A DNA stretch of 64,000 bases from JALYXS01 sp051003795 (GCA_051003795.1 JBPCKZ010000192.1:31737-95736), one strand, 5' to 3'. Positions 8,776 through 17,790 are shown, numbered from the stretch's first letter. Notes: generated from the letters alone by a model not told the origin. Translations and numbers: made by a program.

Positions 8776-8809
8776 CAGTCAGGGTAACAACTTGTGCCAA
8801 CATAAATGA

Positions 8810-9736
8810 TTGATCGTTACACTCACCGTGAATCCGGCGATCGACCGCACGCTTACGGTCGACCGGTTGGCCTTCGAGAACCGCTCCCATATTCTGTCGA
8901 GCAAAGACAGTCCGGGCGGGCGCGGCATCAACTCCGCGTGCGTCGTCCATTCTTTTGGCGGCGAAACGCTGGCGATCGTTCCGGCGGGCGGGGGCGCCGG
9001 CAAGCGCTTCGAAGCCTTTCTGAACGAGTGCGGCTTTCCCGTCGAAGTCGTGCCCGTTCGCAACGAAATGCGCACCAATTTGACGGTCACGGACCGGCAC
9101 GGTCTCACCATGAAGCTCAATGAACCGGGACCGATGATTGAAAAGAGCGAACTGGCGAAGATCGAGAAGTCCGTCCGCTCGAAGCTCGATCAGGCAAGCT
9201 GGCTGGTGCTTTGCGGGAGCCTTCCCCCGGGCGTGCCGGCAAACTTCTACGCGCACCTGATCGCGGCGGCGCGCAAGCGCGATGTGAAGACGCTGCTCGA
9301 TACGGATGGCGAGCCGTTGACCGAAGGCATCGAAGCCAAGCCGACCGTGGTCTCTCCCAACCAACAGGAGGCCGAACAACTTCTCAATACGGCGCTGCTC
9401 ACGCGGACACATTACATGCAGGCCGCGGACCGTATCCAGACAATGGGCGCGCAATCGGTAATTCTGTCGCTCGGAAGCCGCGGCGCGGTGGCCGCTTTTT
9501 GCGGCCGGATGATCGAAGTTTTGCCGCCGCGGGTGGATGTTCTCTGCCCCATCGGCGCGGGCGACGCGCTTTCGGCCGCATTTCTTTGGGCGATGGAGAA
9601 CAAGGACGATTACAAGGATGCGGTGCGCTGGGGCGTGGCGGCGGGGACGGCTTCCGCGATGTTGCCGGGGTTGAAGTTCGCATCGCTCCGGGAGACGCGG
9701 GAAGTTTACAAGGACGTCGAAGTGCGGCGGCTTTGA
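8810..9736 (+). CDS. PfkB-family sugar kinase (1-phosphofructokinase-like)
   Basis: 308 residues, ribokinase/PfkB fold, phosphorylating a hexose or hexose phosphate with ATP. It shows the N-terminal NPAIDRTLTVDRL and the GGRGINSA glycine motif (37-43), which are typical of the fructose-1-phosphate/tagatose-6-phosphate kinase branch, then CGSLPPGVP (135-143) and the anion-hole GAGD (249-252) with catalytic Asp252. The start is TTG at 8810. It overlaps the murJ start (TTGA at 9733-9736), so translation is coupled. No phosphotransferase-system genes are nearby; phosphofructokinase or tagatose kinase activity is therefore equally possible. Confidence 0.85.
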   Translation: MIVTLTVNPAIDRTLTVDRLAFENRSHILSSKDSPGGRGINSACVVHSFGGETLAIVPAGGGAGKRFEAFLNECGFPVEVVPVRNEMRTNLTVTDRHGLTMKLNEPGPMIEKSELAKIEKSVRSKLDQASWLVLCGSLPPGVPANFYAHLIAAARKRDVKTLLDTDGEPLTEGIEAKPTVVSPNQQEAEQLLNTALLTRTHYMQAADRIQTMGAQSVILSLGSRGAVAAFCGRMIEVLPPRVDVLCPIGAGDALSAAFLWAMENKDDYKDAVRWGVAAGTASAMLPGLKFASLRETREVYKDVEVRRL

Positions 9737-11355
9737 AAACCAGTCTGGTTCGCTCCGCGGGCGTTGTCTCCGCGGCAGTCTTCCTCAGCCGCATCACGGG
9801 ACTGGTGCGCGAAACCATAATGGCGCGGCTGTTCGGCGCAAGTGAAATCTACGACGCGTATGTGCTCGGCTTTCGCATCCCCAACCTGACGCGCGATCTT
9901 TTCGCCGAAGGCGCGCTTTCGTCCGCTTTCGTCCCCGTGTTCACGAAGTATCTTTCGACGAAGGGCAAGGGCGAAGCGCGCGAGCTTTCAAACCTGGTGG
10001 GGACGGCGCTCATCGCGATCGTCGGCTCGTTTTGCGTGCTCGGCATGATTTTCGCTCCGCAATTCGTGGAATTGCTGGCCGCTCCTTTTCATGCAGTGCC
10101 GGGAAAGTTTGAATTGGCGGTCCAACTGACCCGCATCATGTTTCCGTTCCTGTTGCTGGTCGCGCTGGCGGCGCAGGCGATGGGGGTGTTGAATGCCTGC
10201 AACCAGTTCGGCGTTCCGGCGCTTTCCTCGACGTTCTTCAATTTGGGGTCGGTGAGCGCGGGCCTCATATTGGGCTACTGGATCGGTCCCCGCTTCGGCA
10301 TCGCGCCCATCATGGGAATGGCCTACGGCGTGGTGTTCGGCGGGGCCGTGCAGTTGCTGTTTCAAGTTCCGAATCTCATTCGCGCCGGTTTTGCTTTCCG
10401 CCCCCAAATCGACTTTACGCACCCGGGGCTGCGGAACGTCCTTCATCTGATGGGGCCGGCGGCTCTAGGCAACGCATCCGTGCAAATCAATGTGATGGTG
10501 AATACCAAGTTCGCCTCCGGCATCACCGACGCGGCGGGGCACGTCATCAATGGGCCGGTAAGCTGGTTGAGCTACGCGTTCCGGTTCATGATGCTTCCGC
10601 TGGGCTTATTTGGCGTCGCGATCGCATCCGCAACGCTGCCCGCCATTTCGCGCAGCGCCGCTTCGAACGACATGGCGGAGTTCCGCCAGACGCTGGCGCG
10701 CTCGCTCTCGCTGGTGTTGCTGCTGACTGTTCCCTCGTCTGTAATACTCGCCGTTCTGGGCAGGAGCATGATCGCGGTGGTGTATCAAGGCGGCCATTTC
10801 AAACCGTCGGATACGCACCAGACCGCCGTGGCGCTGGCCTGCTACGCGCTGGGGCTTTCCGGATATTCCGCGTTGAAAGTGCTGGCGCCGGCCTTTTACG
10901 CGCTGAACGACGCCCGTACTCCGATGATCGTGAGCATGGTTTCGATTGGGATCAATTATGCGACGGCCACTACCATGATGCGTGTCGCGGGGCTCGGCCA
11001 CGCGGGGCTGGCGCTTTCGACGTCGACTGTCGCGTTGTTCGGATTCGCGGCGCTGCTCGGGATCATGCGCCGGCGAATCGGCGGAATCGAAGGCGGCGCG
11101 CTGCTCTCCAGTTTCGTGAAAATCGCAGCATCGTCCGCAGTTATGGCGATCGTATGCGCCGGGACAAGTTACCTGATCCGGCGCGGCCTTGGCGTGTCCA
11201 TCAAGGCTCAAATCGTCGATCTTCTGGTGTCGATCCCGGCCGGAGCCGCCGTTTTTTACGCCGTCGCGAGCGCTTTGCGGGTGGAGGAAATCGAGGTGGC
11301 GCGGAAGACCGTGGCCGCTCCGCTGCTGCGCCGCCTAGGATTTACCCCAAAGTAG
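9733..11355 (+). CDS. murJ: Lipid II flippase MurJ
   Basis: 540 residues and about 14 transmembrane helices, full length for the MOP-superfamily flippase that moves the peptidoglycan precursor lipid II across the inner membrane. The N-terminal signature SAAVFLSRITGLVRETIMARLFG and the FAEGALSSAFVPVF segment are diagnostic. The start is the TTG that overlaps the PfkB stop; the open frame further upstream is a shadow of the kinase gene. It directly abuts the zinc-ribbon gene (0-1 base gap), so the three genes probably form one transcript. Confidence 0.93.
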   Translation: MKTSLVRSAGVVSAAVFLSRITGLVRETIMARLFGASEIYDAYVLGFRIPNLTRDLFAEGALSSAFVPVFTKYLSTKGKGEARELSNLVGTALIAIVGSFCVLGMIFAPQFVELLAAPFHAVPGKFELAVQLTRIMFPFLLLVALAAQAMGVLNACNQFGVPALSSTFFNLGSVSAGLILGYWIGPRFGIAPIMGMAYGVVFGGAVQLLFQVPNLIRAGFAFRPQIDFTHPGLRNVLHLMGPAALGNASVQINVMVNTKFASGITDAAGHVINGPVSWLSYAFRFMMLPLGLFGVAIASATLPAISRSAASNDMAEFRQTLARSLSLVLLLTVPSSVILAVLGRSMIAVVYQGGHFKPSDTHQTAVALACYALGLSGYSALKVLAPAFYALNDARTPMIVSMVSIGINYATATTMMRVAGLGHAGLALSTSTVALFGFAALLGIMRRRIGGIEGGALLSSFVKIAASSAVMAIVCAGTSYLIRRGLGVSIKAQIVDLLVSIPAGAAVFYAVASALRVEEIEVARKTVAAPLLRRLGFTPK

Positions 11356-12129
11356 GTGTTAAACTCGATTAAAGAAATGCTTTCCGACTTGAAGTTGGTC
11401 GTGCGATTACAGGATGTCGACAATCGCGCCTCCGAACTGATGAAAGAAGTCGCTTCCCTCCCCAAACACATCGCCGAAATCGAAAAAAAACTGGAAGGCC
11501 ATGAGCGCAAACTCGAGGCCGATCGCGCGGCGTTGTCCGCCAACCAGAAGGACCGGAAGCGGCTAGAAGGCGACATCCAAACCCAGGAACAGAAGATCTC
11601 GAAACTCAAAGGCCAGATGGCCGACGCCAAGAACAACGAGCAATATAAGGCCTTCCAGACCGAAATCGAGTTCTGCGAAAAAGACATCCGTCGCTGCGAA
11701 GATCGAATTTTGGAGTTGATGGCGGAATCCGATCCGCTCGATAAAAACGTCAAAGCCGCCGAAGCTTCGCTCAAAGAAGAGAAAAAGCAGGTGAACGCGG
11801 AAAAGCAGATCGCGCGGGATCGCACCATCATCGATCAGAAGGCCCTGAGCGAACTTCAGGCCGAGCGCAAGGGAATTTCCGCGCAGGTAGCTCCGGCCAT
11901 GTTTTCGGCGTATGAGCGCATTTGCAAAACGCGCCGCGGCATAGCGATTGCGGAGGCCGTGGATGGGCGCTGTTCCAGGTGCCACATTGCGCTCCGGCCG
12001 CAGTTCTGGCAGGAATTAAGGCGCGGCGAGAAAGTGATGTATTGCGAGAGCTGCAATCGCATTCTGTACTTCAACCCGCCTCAAAATTTCGAGGAGTTTG
12101 CCGGGCAAAGCTCGCAAACTTCGGCTTAG
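11356..12129 (+). CDS. Coiled-coil protein with C-terminal C4 zinc ribbon
   Basis: 257 residues. Residues ~15-195 form a long antiparallel coiled coil (heptads of Lys/Glu/Ala), followed by a zinc ribbon with two CxxC knuckles, CSRCHIALRP and YCESCNRILYF. This is the C4-type zinc-ribbon/CdsZ-like family found across many phyla, thought to bind RNA or translation components. The start is the GTG immediately after the murJ stop; an in-frame ATG seven codons later is an alternative. It is transcribed with pfkB and murJ. Confidence 0.88.
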   Translation: MLNSIKEMLSDLKLVVRLQDVDNRASELMKEVASLPKHIAEIEKKLEGHERKLEADRAALSANQKDRKRLEGDIQTQEQKISKLKGQMADAKNNEQYKAFQTEIEFCEKDIRRCEDRILELMAESDPLDKNVKAAEASLKEEKKQVNAEKQIARDRTIIDQKALSELQAERKGISAQVAPAMFSAYERICKTRRGIAIAEAVDGRCSRCHIALRPQFWQELRRGEKVMYCESCNRILYFNPPQNFEEFAGQSSQTSA

Positions 12130-12226
12130 AACTTTACAATCATTTACCCGCGCATTTACCTTGCCGCGCCCTGGCGCGTGAAACCGTACTTTGCAGCGCG
12201 CATCCATATGAGTGGAGATAAAAGAT

Positions 12227-12800
12227 ATGAAACAGGGTGTCGTAAAGAAATTGGTTGTAGGCGCGGCGTTGTTTATCGGGACATCTCTGGGGATAGCCTC
12301 CGCGGCGAACACTTCGCCTTCCAGCTACAACCGATGGCGAGATCGCCAACAAAGCCGCCCATGAGATACGAATGTATTCGCGATACACCATTTGGGACAA
12401 CGTGAATTTGCGCGTTGACAACGGAAATGTGGAGCTGCTCGGCCAAGTTAGCGAGCCGTTTAAGAGATCCGATCTGCAGCGGGTCATGCAGCATGTTCCC
12501 GGCGTGACCAGCGTAACGAACGATCTAAAAGTGCTCCCGCTATCGCCGTTTGACGACCGTCTTCGTTGGCAGGTTGCGCGCGCCGTTTACCGCGATCCCG
12601 TGCTTTCGCGCTACTCGATCCAGGCCGTTCCTCCGATCCACATCATCGTGGATAACGGGCATGTGACGCTAGAAGGCGTGGTCAACACGGAGATGGAAAA
12701 AGATGTAGCCGGAATCCGGGCGAACTCATCGGGCCTCAGCTTCGGGGCGGTGACGAACAATTTGAGAGTGGAGAATCCATCGAAAGCGAAAAAGGGTTGA
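12227..12800 (+). pseudogene. BON-domain exported protein, disrupted by a frameshift
   Basis: An ATG at 12227 with GGAG upstream starts a clear signal peptide (MKQGVVKKLVVGAALFIGTS...IASAA), but that frame stops at 12362-12364. The +1 frame, readable from about 12330, gives ADGEIANKAAHEIRMYSRY, the normal start of the first BON domain, and continues as BON1 (VNLRVDNGNVELLGQV) and BON2 (IHIIVDNGHVTLEGVV) to 12800. Joining the frames needs a +1 correction between about 12310 and 12335. BON domains bind phospholipid surfaces in periplasmic stress proteins such as OsmY. A short BON product could in principle start from ATG 12372, but it would lack both export signal and domain start. Confidence 0.8.
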
Positions 12801-12819
12801 TAGGCTATACTCACAGCGC

Positions 12820-13368
12820 GTGAACTCAAAACGCGCTGTCGCTTTTCAACTGCTCTGCTGCGCCGCACTCGCGTGGACAACCGGCTGCAGCACCGTACCC
12901 GATCTCTACGCTCCGCCGGTGGATCGAAAACCGATGAGCGTGGCGGGAAGGGCGCCGCTCGGGCATTTCGTGAACATGAACGACCCGAATGCCGACGCCT
13001 ATCTCGTGCGCGACATCGACAAGCGATTGGAGGCGGGGACATGGCGCTGGACCAAGCAGAATCCCGAAATGCGTTTCTTCCTGGATTCCACCAACGGCTG
13101 GAAATTCAAGATGGATTTCGCGATCGCCGGTTCGACTTTCGAGCAAACGGGACCTGTCACGCTCTCCTACTTCGTGAACAACCAACCCCTCGACACGGCC
13201 ACATACAACCAGCCCGGAAGCACTCGGTTTGAGAAGGCGGTCCCGCCCGCCATGCTCGTGGCGAGATCGTTCAACACCGTTTCCGTCCGGCAGGACAGGA
13301 TGTGGGTCTCAAGCGTCGATGGCGCGCAGCTTGGTTTCATTCTGACTCGGGCCGGGTTTATTCGCTAA
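12820..13368 (+). CDS. Putative lipoprotein
   Basis: 182 residues from a GTG at 12820. A signal peptide ends in a lipobox (ALAWTTGC, Cys about residue 23), so the mature protein is lipid-anchored. The remainder (about 50-182) looks like a carbohydrate-binding-like beta sandwich: 'GTWRWTKQNPEMRFFLDST' followed by 'MDFAIAGSTFEQTGPVTLSYFVNNQPL'. No catalytic motif is seen. It is followed 11 bases later by the large membrane protein, whose C-terminus ends in a discoidin-like region, so the two probably work together at the envelope. Confidence 0.75.
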   Translation: MNSKRAVAFQLLCCAALAWTTGCSTVPDLYAPPVDRKPMSVAGRAPLGHFVNMNDPNADAYLVRDIDKRLEAGTWRWTKQNPEMRFFLDSTNGWKFKMDFAIAGSTFEQTGPVTLSYFVNNQPLDTATYNQPGSTRFEKAVPPAMLVARSFNTVSVRQDRMWVSSVDGAQLGFILTRAGFIR

Positions 13369-13379
13369 TCCCTCGGGGA

Positions 13380-15584
13380 ATGCCGCAGGTCGTCTACATA
13401 ATCTTCGGTGCGGCCTTCACGGTCGCGGTTAGCTGGTCGCTTGGCAAATTGCTTTTGCGCGCGGGGCCCTTGAAATTATTCCGTCAGGAAGAGCATCTGT
13501 TCGCCTTGATGACAGGCGCCGCCTTGCTCAGCGTCGCTGTTTTTATTTGCTGCACGATCGGCATTGCGCGAAAAGGAGTGTTCCTTTGGATCGGCATCGC
13601 CGCGTTGATTTGGGGCTGGCGCCGGAACCGACGCGCATCCGCGCGTTTCGCGCCTCTCGAGCGTCCGTGGGCAATCCTTTTCGGCACGATCTTCATAATT
13701 TACGCGGTCTTGTATGTCTGCAATGCGATGGCCCCGGAGTACAGCCCGGATGGAAGCACTTATCATCTTGGGCTTGTCTTGCGGTATCTCAAGCAGCACG
13801 GATTTCACCGCATCTCGACGAACATGTATGCCAACCTATCGCAAGGTTTCGAGATGCTGTTTCTGTTTGGTTTTGCATTCGGACGGCATTCCTCGGCGGC
13901 CCTGGTGCATTGCGCGTTCCTACTCGCTCTTCCCTGCGTGATTCTCAATTACGCGCGAAGATTCGGCTTCGCAAAGGCCGGAGTTTGCGCGGCACTGCTC
14001 ATCTTTGCTAGCCCGATGTTCGGAATCGATGGTGTCAGCGCCTATAACGATGTTGGCATTGCCTGTATCGCGTTTACGGTTTTTTATCTTCTGCAAATCT
14101 GGTTGGCGGAACCGTCGGATGGGCTGCTGGTTGCCGCCGGGCTGATGGCGGGATTCTCGTACGCAATCAAGTACACGGCATTTGTGGCGCTGCCCTACGC
14201 GCTCTTTTTGGTTATTTGGAAGTGCCGGCGCGAACGAATTCCGGTTTTGCGAAAGATGCTGCTGGTAGCGCTTCCGGCGTGCGTGACGATCCTGCCGTGG
14301 GTGGCCAAGGACTGGATTTGGCTCGGCAATCCGGTTTCTCCTTTCGCAAATTCCCTTTTTCCGAATCCGTTCGTTCACGTCTCCTTTGAAAAGGAATACG
14401 CGGCGTACTTCCGCAACTACGGTCTTTCGAACCTCTGGCAAGTTCCTTATCTGCTCGCCGTCAAAGGCTCGCTCGGCGGCTTGTTCGGACCCGTGTTTCT
14501 CCTGGCGCCGGTCGGTCTTCTCGCTCTTCGAACAAGAGCCGGGCGGCAGCTTCTGCTTGCCGCGCTGGTGTTCGGCCTCCCTTATTTCGCCAACATTGGC
14601 GCCCGGTTTCTGATTCCCGTGGCGCCGTTTATCGCGTTGGCAATGGGGCTTGTCCTCGAATTTTCGCCGGCGCTCGTTTTCAGCGTATCGATCGTTCACG
14701 CCGTGCTGTCGTGGCCCGCCGGCATCGGCTGGTATGAAGCGAAAGCGGGGTCTTGGAACCTGACCGGGATGCCCATTCGCGCGGCTTTGCGCCTGACGCC
14801 CGAAGAAGCTTTCCTCAGCGATCGTTCGCCCTTGTACGGCATGGCGCGCGTTTTGGATCGCGTGGTTCCGGCCGGCAAGCGCGTCTTAAGCTTCGACCCG
14901 GTTGGCGAGGCGTACACCACGCGCGACGTTCTCATCGCTTATCAATCCGCCGAAGGAAATTTGCAGCAGGATATTCTCTACACTCCGTTGTCGGACGAAT
15001 CGCAGCCCACCTGGTCGCTGGATTTTCGCTTTCCGGCAACGGCATTGCACGCAATCCGTGTCGTTCAAGACGCATCGGGAGCGCCCGATCTTTGGAGCGT
15101 AAGCGAGTTAAGGATTTTCCGGAATGGCGCGGAGTTGGCGCGAGCTCCGCGCTGGCGGCTGCATGCGCATCCATATCCGTGGGACGTGGCGCTTGCTTTT
15201 GACAATAGTCCGGTGACGCGATGGCGGAGTTGGCGAAGCCTCCAAGCGGGCATGTCGCTGGAAGTGGATTTCGTCCGCCCGGAATCCGTGGATCGCGTGC
15301 TGCTGCAATGCACCCACGATCAATACAAGATCGACCTTCATCTCGAAGGAAAGGACGGATCGGGCCGCTGGCAAAGGCTCTCGAAGAGCCCGGCTCAATC
15401 CGATATTCCGCCCCTTGCGGGCCTGCGCCGCATGGCGACTCAGGAGCTAAAAGCGCGCGGAACCAGCTATTTGCTCATCGAAGACTCGTCCCCATTCGCG
15501 AAAGATTTTCGGGTCAATCGCACGGTCTGGGGACTGACGCTGCTGGAATCCTGGGGCCCGGCAAGATTGTATCGGATCGACTGA
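13380..15584 (+). CDS. Large glycosyltransferase-like membrane protein with C-terminal extracytoplasmic domain
   Basis: 734 residues. Residues 1-~430 hold about 11-13 transmembrane helices with the layout of GT39/ArnT-like C-type glycosyltransferases: an acidic 'PEYSPDGSTYHLGLVLRYLKQHG' in the first loop, where the catalytic Asp would sit, and a 'PWVAKDWIWLGNPVSPFANSLFP' segment typical of the group. The C-terminal ~280 residues are soluble and include a discoidin/F5-8C-like stretch (TRWRSWRSLQAGMSLEVDF). The start is the ATG at 13380; the open frame upstream belongs to the lipoprotein shadow. Members transfer sugars from lipid carriers. Donor and acceptor are unknown here. Confidence 0.75.
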   Translation: MPQVVYIIFGAAFTVAVSWSLGKLLLRAGPLKLFRQEEHLFALMTGAALLSVAVFICCTIGIARKGVFLWIGIAALIWGWRRNRRASARFAPLERPWAILFGTIFIIYAVLYVCNAMAPEYSPDGSTYHLGLVLRYLKQHGFHRISTNMYANLSQGFEMLFLFGFAFGRHSSAALVHCAFLLALPCVILNYARRFGFAKAGVCAALLIFASPMFGIDGVSAYNDVGIACIAFTVFYLLQIWLAEPSDGLLVAAGLMAGFSYAIKYTAFVALPYALFLVIWKCRRERIPVLRKMLLVALPACVTILPWVAKDWIWLGNPVSPFANSLFPNPFVHVSFEKEYAAYFRNYGLSNLWQVPYLLAVKGSLGGLFGPVFLLAPVGLLALRTRAGRQLLLAALVFGLPYFANIGARFLIPVAPFIALAMGLVLEFSPALVFSVSIVHAVLSWPAGIGWYEAKAGSWNLTGMPIRAALRLTPEEAFLSDRSPLYGMARVLDRVVPAGKRVLSFDPVGEAYTTRDVLIAYQSAEGNLQQDILYTPLSDESQPTWSLDFRFPATALHAIRVVQDASGAPDLWSVSELRIFRNGAELARAPRWRLHAHPYPWDVALAFDNSPVTRWRSWRSLQAGMSLEVDFVRPESVDRVLLQCTHDQYKIDLHLEGKDGSGRWQRLSKSPAQSDIPPLAGLRRMATQELKARGTSYLLIEDSSPFAKDFRVNRTVWGLTLLESWGPARLYRID

Positions 15585-17711
15585 ATGTATTTTCTAGGCG
15601 TGGACGGCGGTCAATCGAGCACGACGGCGTTGATTGGGGATGAGCGCGGCCGAGTTATCGGCACGGGCACCGCCGGTCCGTGCAATCACGTGGGCGCGGC
15701 GGAGGGCCGGGCCAAGCTGACGAGGACCGTGCGGGAGTGCGTGGAGCGGGCTTGCGGCAACGCGGGGATCGATCCAGCCGGCGTCGTGTTCGAAGCCGCT
15801 TGCTTCGGGATGAGCGGAGGCCCGGCGGATAAACGGGATCTCCTTTCCGAAATCGTTCAAACCGGCCGGCTCGTGGTGACGCACGACGGACTCATTGCTC
15901 TTTCCGGCGCGATGGCGGGAGAGCCGGGAGTGATTGCCATCGCCGGGACCGGATCGTTCGCGTTTGGGCGCAATGCCGAAGGCAAAACCGCGCGCGCAGG
16001 CGGGTGGGGATACATCTTCGGCGATGAAGGCGGCGCGTTCGATCTGGTGCGGCAGGCCCTGCGCGCGGCATTGCGCTTCGAAGAGGGATGGGGGCCGCCA
16101 ACCGCCTTGCGCGCTGCGTTGGTCGAGGCGTTCGGCGCGTCCGGCGCATCCGATGCGAACGAGGTCTTGCACCGCTTCTATACCGGCGAGTGGCCGCGAT
16201 CGCGAATCGCCACCCTGGCGTCATCGATCGATGCGGCGGCGCGCGAAGGCGATGCCGTCGCGAGCGGGATTCTTCGCGAGGGAGCGGAGAGCCTGGCCGC
16301 AATTGCAACCGCCGTCGCCCGGCAACTTTGGAAGGCGGGCGAGACGGTGAATGTCGCGTTTATCGGAGGAGTTTTCCGTAGCGGCATTTTGCGCGAACGT
16401 TTCCGCGAGTTGATCGAGCGCGAAGGGTGGGGCTGCGCGTCGCCAATCCACGGGCCGGCCGAAGGCGCTTTGCTCGAGGCATACCGGGCCGTTTCGCTCC
16501 AGGTAACCCTTTCTGCTACGCTCGAATTTCAAAAACAACTCATGTCAAAACTATCGATCCAGGATCTCGACCTCTCGGGAAAGCGTCTATTCATTCGCGT
16601 CGATTTCAACGTGCCGCTGGCGAACGCCGGACAGGAAATCACCAGCGACAAGCGCATTAAAGCGTCCGTCCCGACTATCCGTTACGCTCTTGATCATGGC
16701 GCTGGATTAGTGCTCGCATCGCATCTGGGCCGGCCCAAGGGCAAGCCGAATCCGGAGATGAGCCTTACGCCCGTCGCGAAACGCTTGAACGAATTGCTGG
16801 GCCTCGAAGTTGCGATGGCTCCCGATTGCGTCGGACCGCAAGTACATGCGATGCTACCGAAACCCGGCCAAGTGCTGCTACTCGAAAATCTTCGGTTTCA
16901 TCCGGAGGAAGAGAAGAACGATCCCGGATTTTCGAAAGAACTCGCCTCGCTTTGCGACCTTTACGTAAACGATGCGTTTGGGTCGGCGCATCGCGCCCAC
17001 GCATCCACGGTGGGGATGATCGCGTTCGTGCCGCAAGCGGCCGCCGGGCTGCTCATGGAGAAAGAACTGAAATATCTCACCATGGTCACGCAAAAACCGA
17101 CGCGCCCCAGCGTGGCGATTTTGGGGGGCGCGAAGGTTTCGGACAAAATCGAAGTGATTTCGAATTTGTTGAAGGTTGTTGACCGGCTGCTGATCGGCGG
17201 AGCGATGGCTTACACGTTCTTGAAATCGCGGGGCGAGCCGGTCGGCAAGTCGCTGGTCGAGGACGACAAGCTCGATCTCGCGAAGCGACTGCTGGCGGAT
17301 TTCGGCGCGAAGATCATGCTGCCCGTCGACCACGTTGTTGCCGCGGAGTTGAAGGAAGGCGCGGAGAGTCAAGTGGTTGAGCGAATCCCGGACGGAATGA
17401 TGGGTCTAGACATCGGCCCGAAGACAGTGGCCGAGTTCTCGAAGATCGTTGCCGGATCGAAGACGATCGTGTGGAACGGCCCGATGGGCGTATTCGAGAA
17501 ACCGCCGTTCGATAAAGGCACGGTGGCGTTGGCGAAAGTGGTGGCGGAATCGGGCGCCGTTTCCGTGGTGGGCGGCGGCGATTCCGAGAAAGCGATCAAG
17601 AGCGCTGGCGTCTCGGACAAGATCTCGCACATATCGACGGGCGGCGGCGCATCGCTCGAATTCCTGTCTGGAATCGAACTTCCGGGCGTCGCGGCATTAA
17701 CGAATAAGTAG
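15585..17711 (+). CDS. BadF/BadG N-acetylglucosamine-kinase-like domain, in-frame with phosphoglycerate kinase
   Basis: One uninterrupted frame of 708 codons. Residues 1-~305 form an ASKHA sugar-kinase-like domain (BadF/BadG/BcrA/BcrD family): phosphate-1 motif VDGGQSSTTALIGD, phosphate-2 IAGTGSFAFGR, GGWGYIFGDEGGAFDLV, and the adenosine motif AFIGGVFRSGILRERF. The family includes N-acetylglucosamine kinases. Residues 306-319 (SLQVTLSATLEFQK) look like translated intergenic DNA and lead straight into a complete phosphoglycerate kinase beginning at Met320. A TAA is present one frame over (16503-16505), so a single-base change could have removed the kinase stop. Either a real fusion or a sequence artefact. 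The ATG at 15585 directly follows the previous stop. Confidence 0.75.
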   Translation: MYFLGVDGGQSSTTALIGDERGRVIGTGTAGPCNHVGAAEGRAKLTRTVRECVERACGNAGIDPAGVVFEAACFGMSGGPADKRDLLSEIVQTGRLVVTHDGLIALSGAMAGEPGVIAIAGTGSFAFGRNAEGKTARAGGWGYIFGDEGGAFDLVRQALRAALRFEEGWGPPTALRAALVEAFGASGASDANEVLHRFYTGEWPRSRIATLASSIDAAAREGDAVASGILREGAESLAAIATAVARQLWKAGETVNVAFIGGVFRSGILRERFRELIEREGWGCASPIHGPAEGALLEAYRAVSLQVTLSATLEFQKQLMSKLSIQDLDLSGKRLFIRVDFNVPLANAGQEITSDKRIKASVPTIRYALDHGAGLVLASHLGRPKGKPNPEMSLTPVAKRLNELLGLEVAMAPDCVGPQVHAMLPKPGQVLLLENLRFHPEEEKNDPGFSKELASLCDLYVNDAFGSAHRAHASTVGMIAFVPQAAAGLLMEKELKYLTMVTQKPTRPSVAILGGAKVSDKIEVISNLLKVVDRLLIGGAMAYTFLKSRGEPVGKSLVEDDKLDLAKRLLADFGAKIMLPVDHVVAAELKEGAESQVVERIPDGMMGLDIGPKTVAEFSKIVAGSKTIVWNGPMGVFEKPPFDKGTVALAKVVAESGAVSVVGGGDSEKAIKSAGVSDKISHISTGGGASLEFLSGIELPGVAALTNK
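16542..17711 (+). CDS. pgk: Phosphoglycerate kinase
   Basis: The final 389 codons of the fused frame are a complete PGK, the glycolytic enzyme exchanging phosphate between 1,3-bisphosphoglycerate and ADP. In order: RVDFNVPL (substrate Asp/Asn), SHLGRPKG, ENLRFHPEE, FGSAHRAHAST, LGGAKVSDKI (nucleotide Lys), GGAMAYTFL, VWNGPMGVFE, VGGGDSEKAI and ISTGGGASLEFL. Length is normal for the family (~390). An independent start at ATG 16542 is likely, although its ribosome site is weak. Expression may depend on the upstream kinase gene. Confidence 0.95.
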   Translation: MSKLSIQDLDLSGKRLFIRVDFNVPLANAGQEITSDKRIKASVPTIRYALDHGAGLVLASHLGRPKGKPNPEMSLTPVAKRLNELLGLEVAMAPDCVGPQVHAMLPKPGQVLLLENLRFHPEEEKNDPGFSKELASLCDLYVNDAFGSAHRAHASTVGMIAFVPQAAAGLLMEKELKYLTMVTQKPTRPSVAILGGAKVSDKIEVISNLLKVVDRLLIGGAMAYTFLKSRGEPVGKSLVEDDKLDLAKRLLADFGAKIMLPVDHVVAAELKEGAESQVVERIPDGMMGLDIGPKTVAEFSKIVAGSKTIVWNGPMGVFEKPPFDKGTVALAKVVAESGAVSVVGGGDSEKAIKSAGVSDKISHISTGGGASLEFLSGIELPGVAALTNK

Positions 17712-17790
17712 ACGATGTTAACAGTTGGCCTGTTCATCGCGTCTTCTTGACGGAACTCTGAAGAAAGGGTTCCTGAACAGGAGACGCGTA

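Noticed and set aside
7676..9454. 592-codon open frame on the minus strand
   Set aside because: It covers parts of the reductase, EamA and PfkB genes in other frames and reads as Arg/Ala-rich nonsense; those three genes have clear family motifs.
12372..12800. Stand-alone short BON protein starting at ATG 12372
   Set aside because: The same frame upstream of this ATG still reads as conserved BON sequence, and a signal peptide lies directly before in another frame, so a frameshifted gene explains it better.
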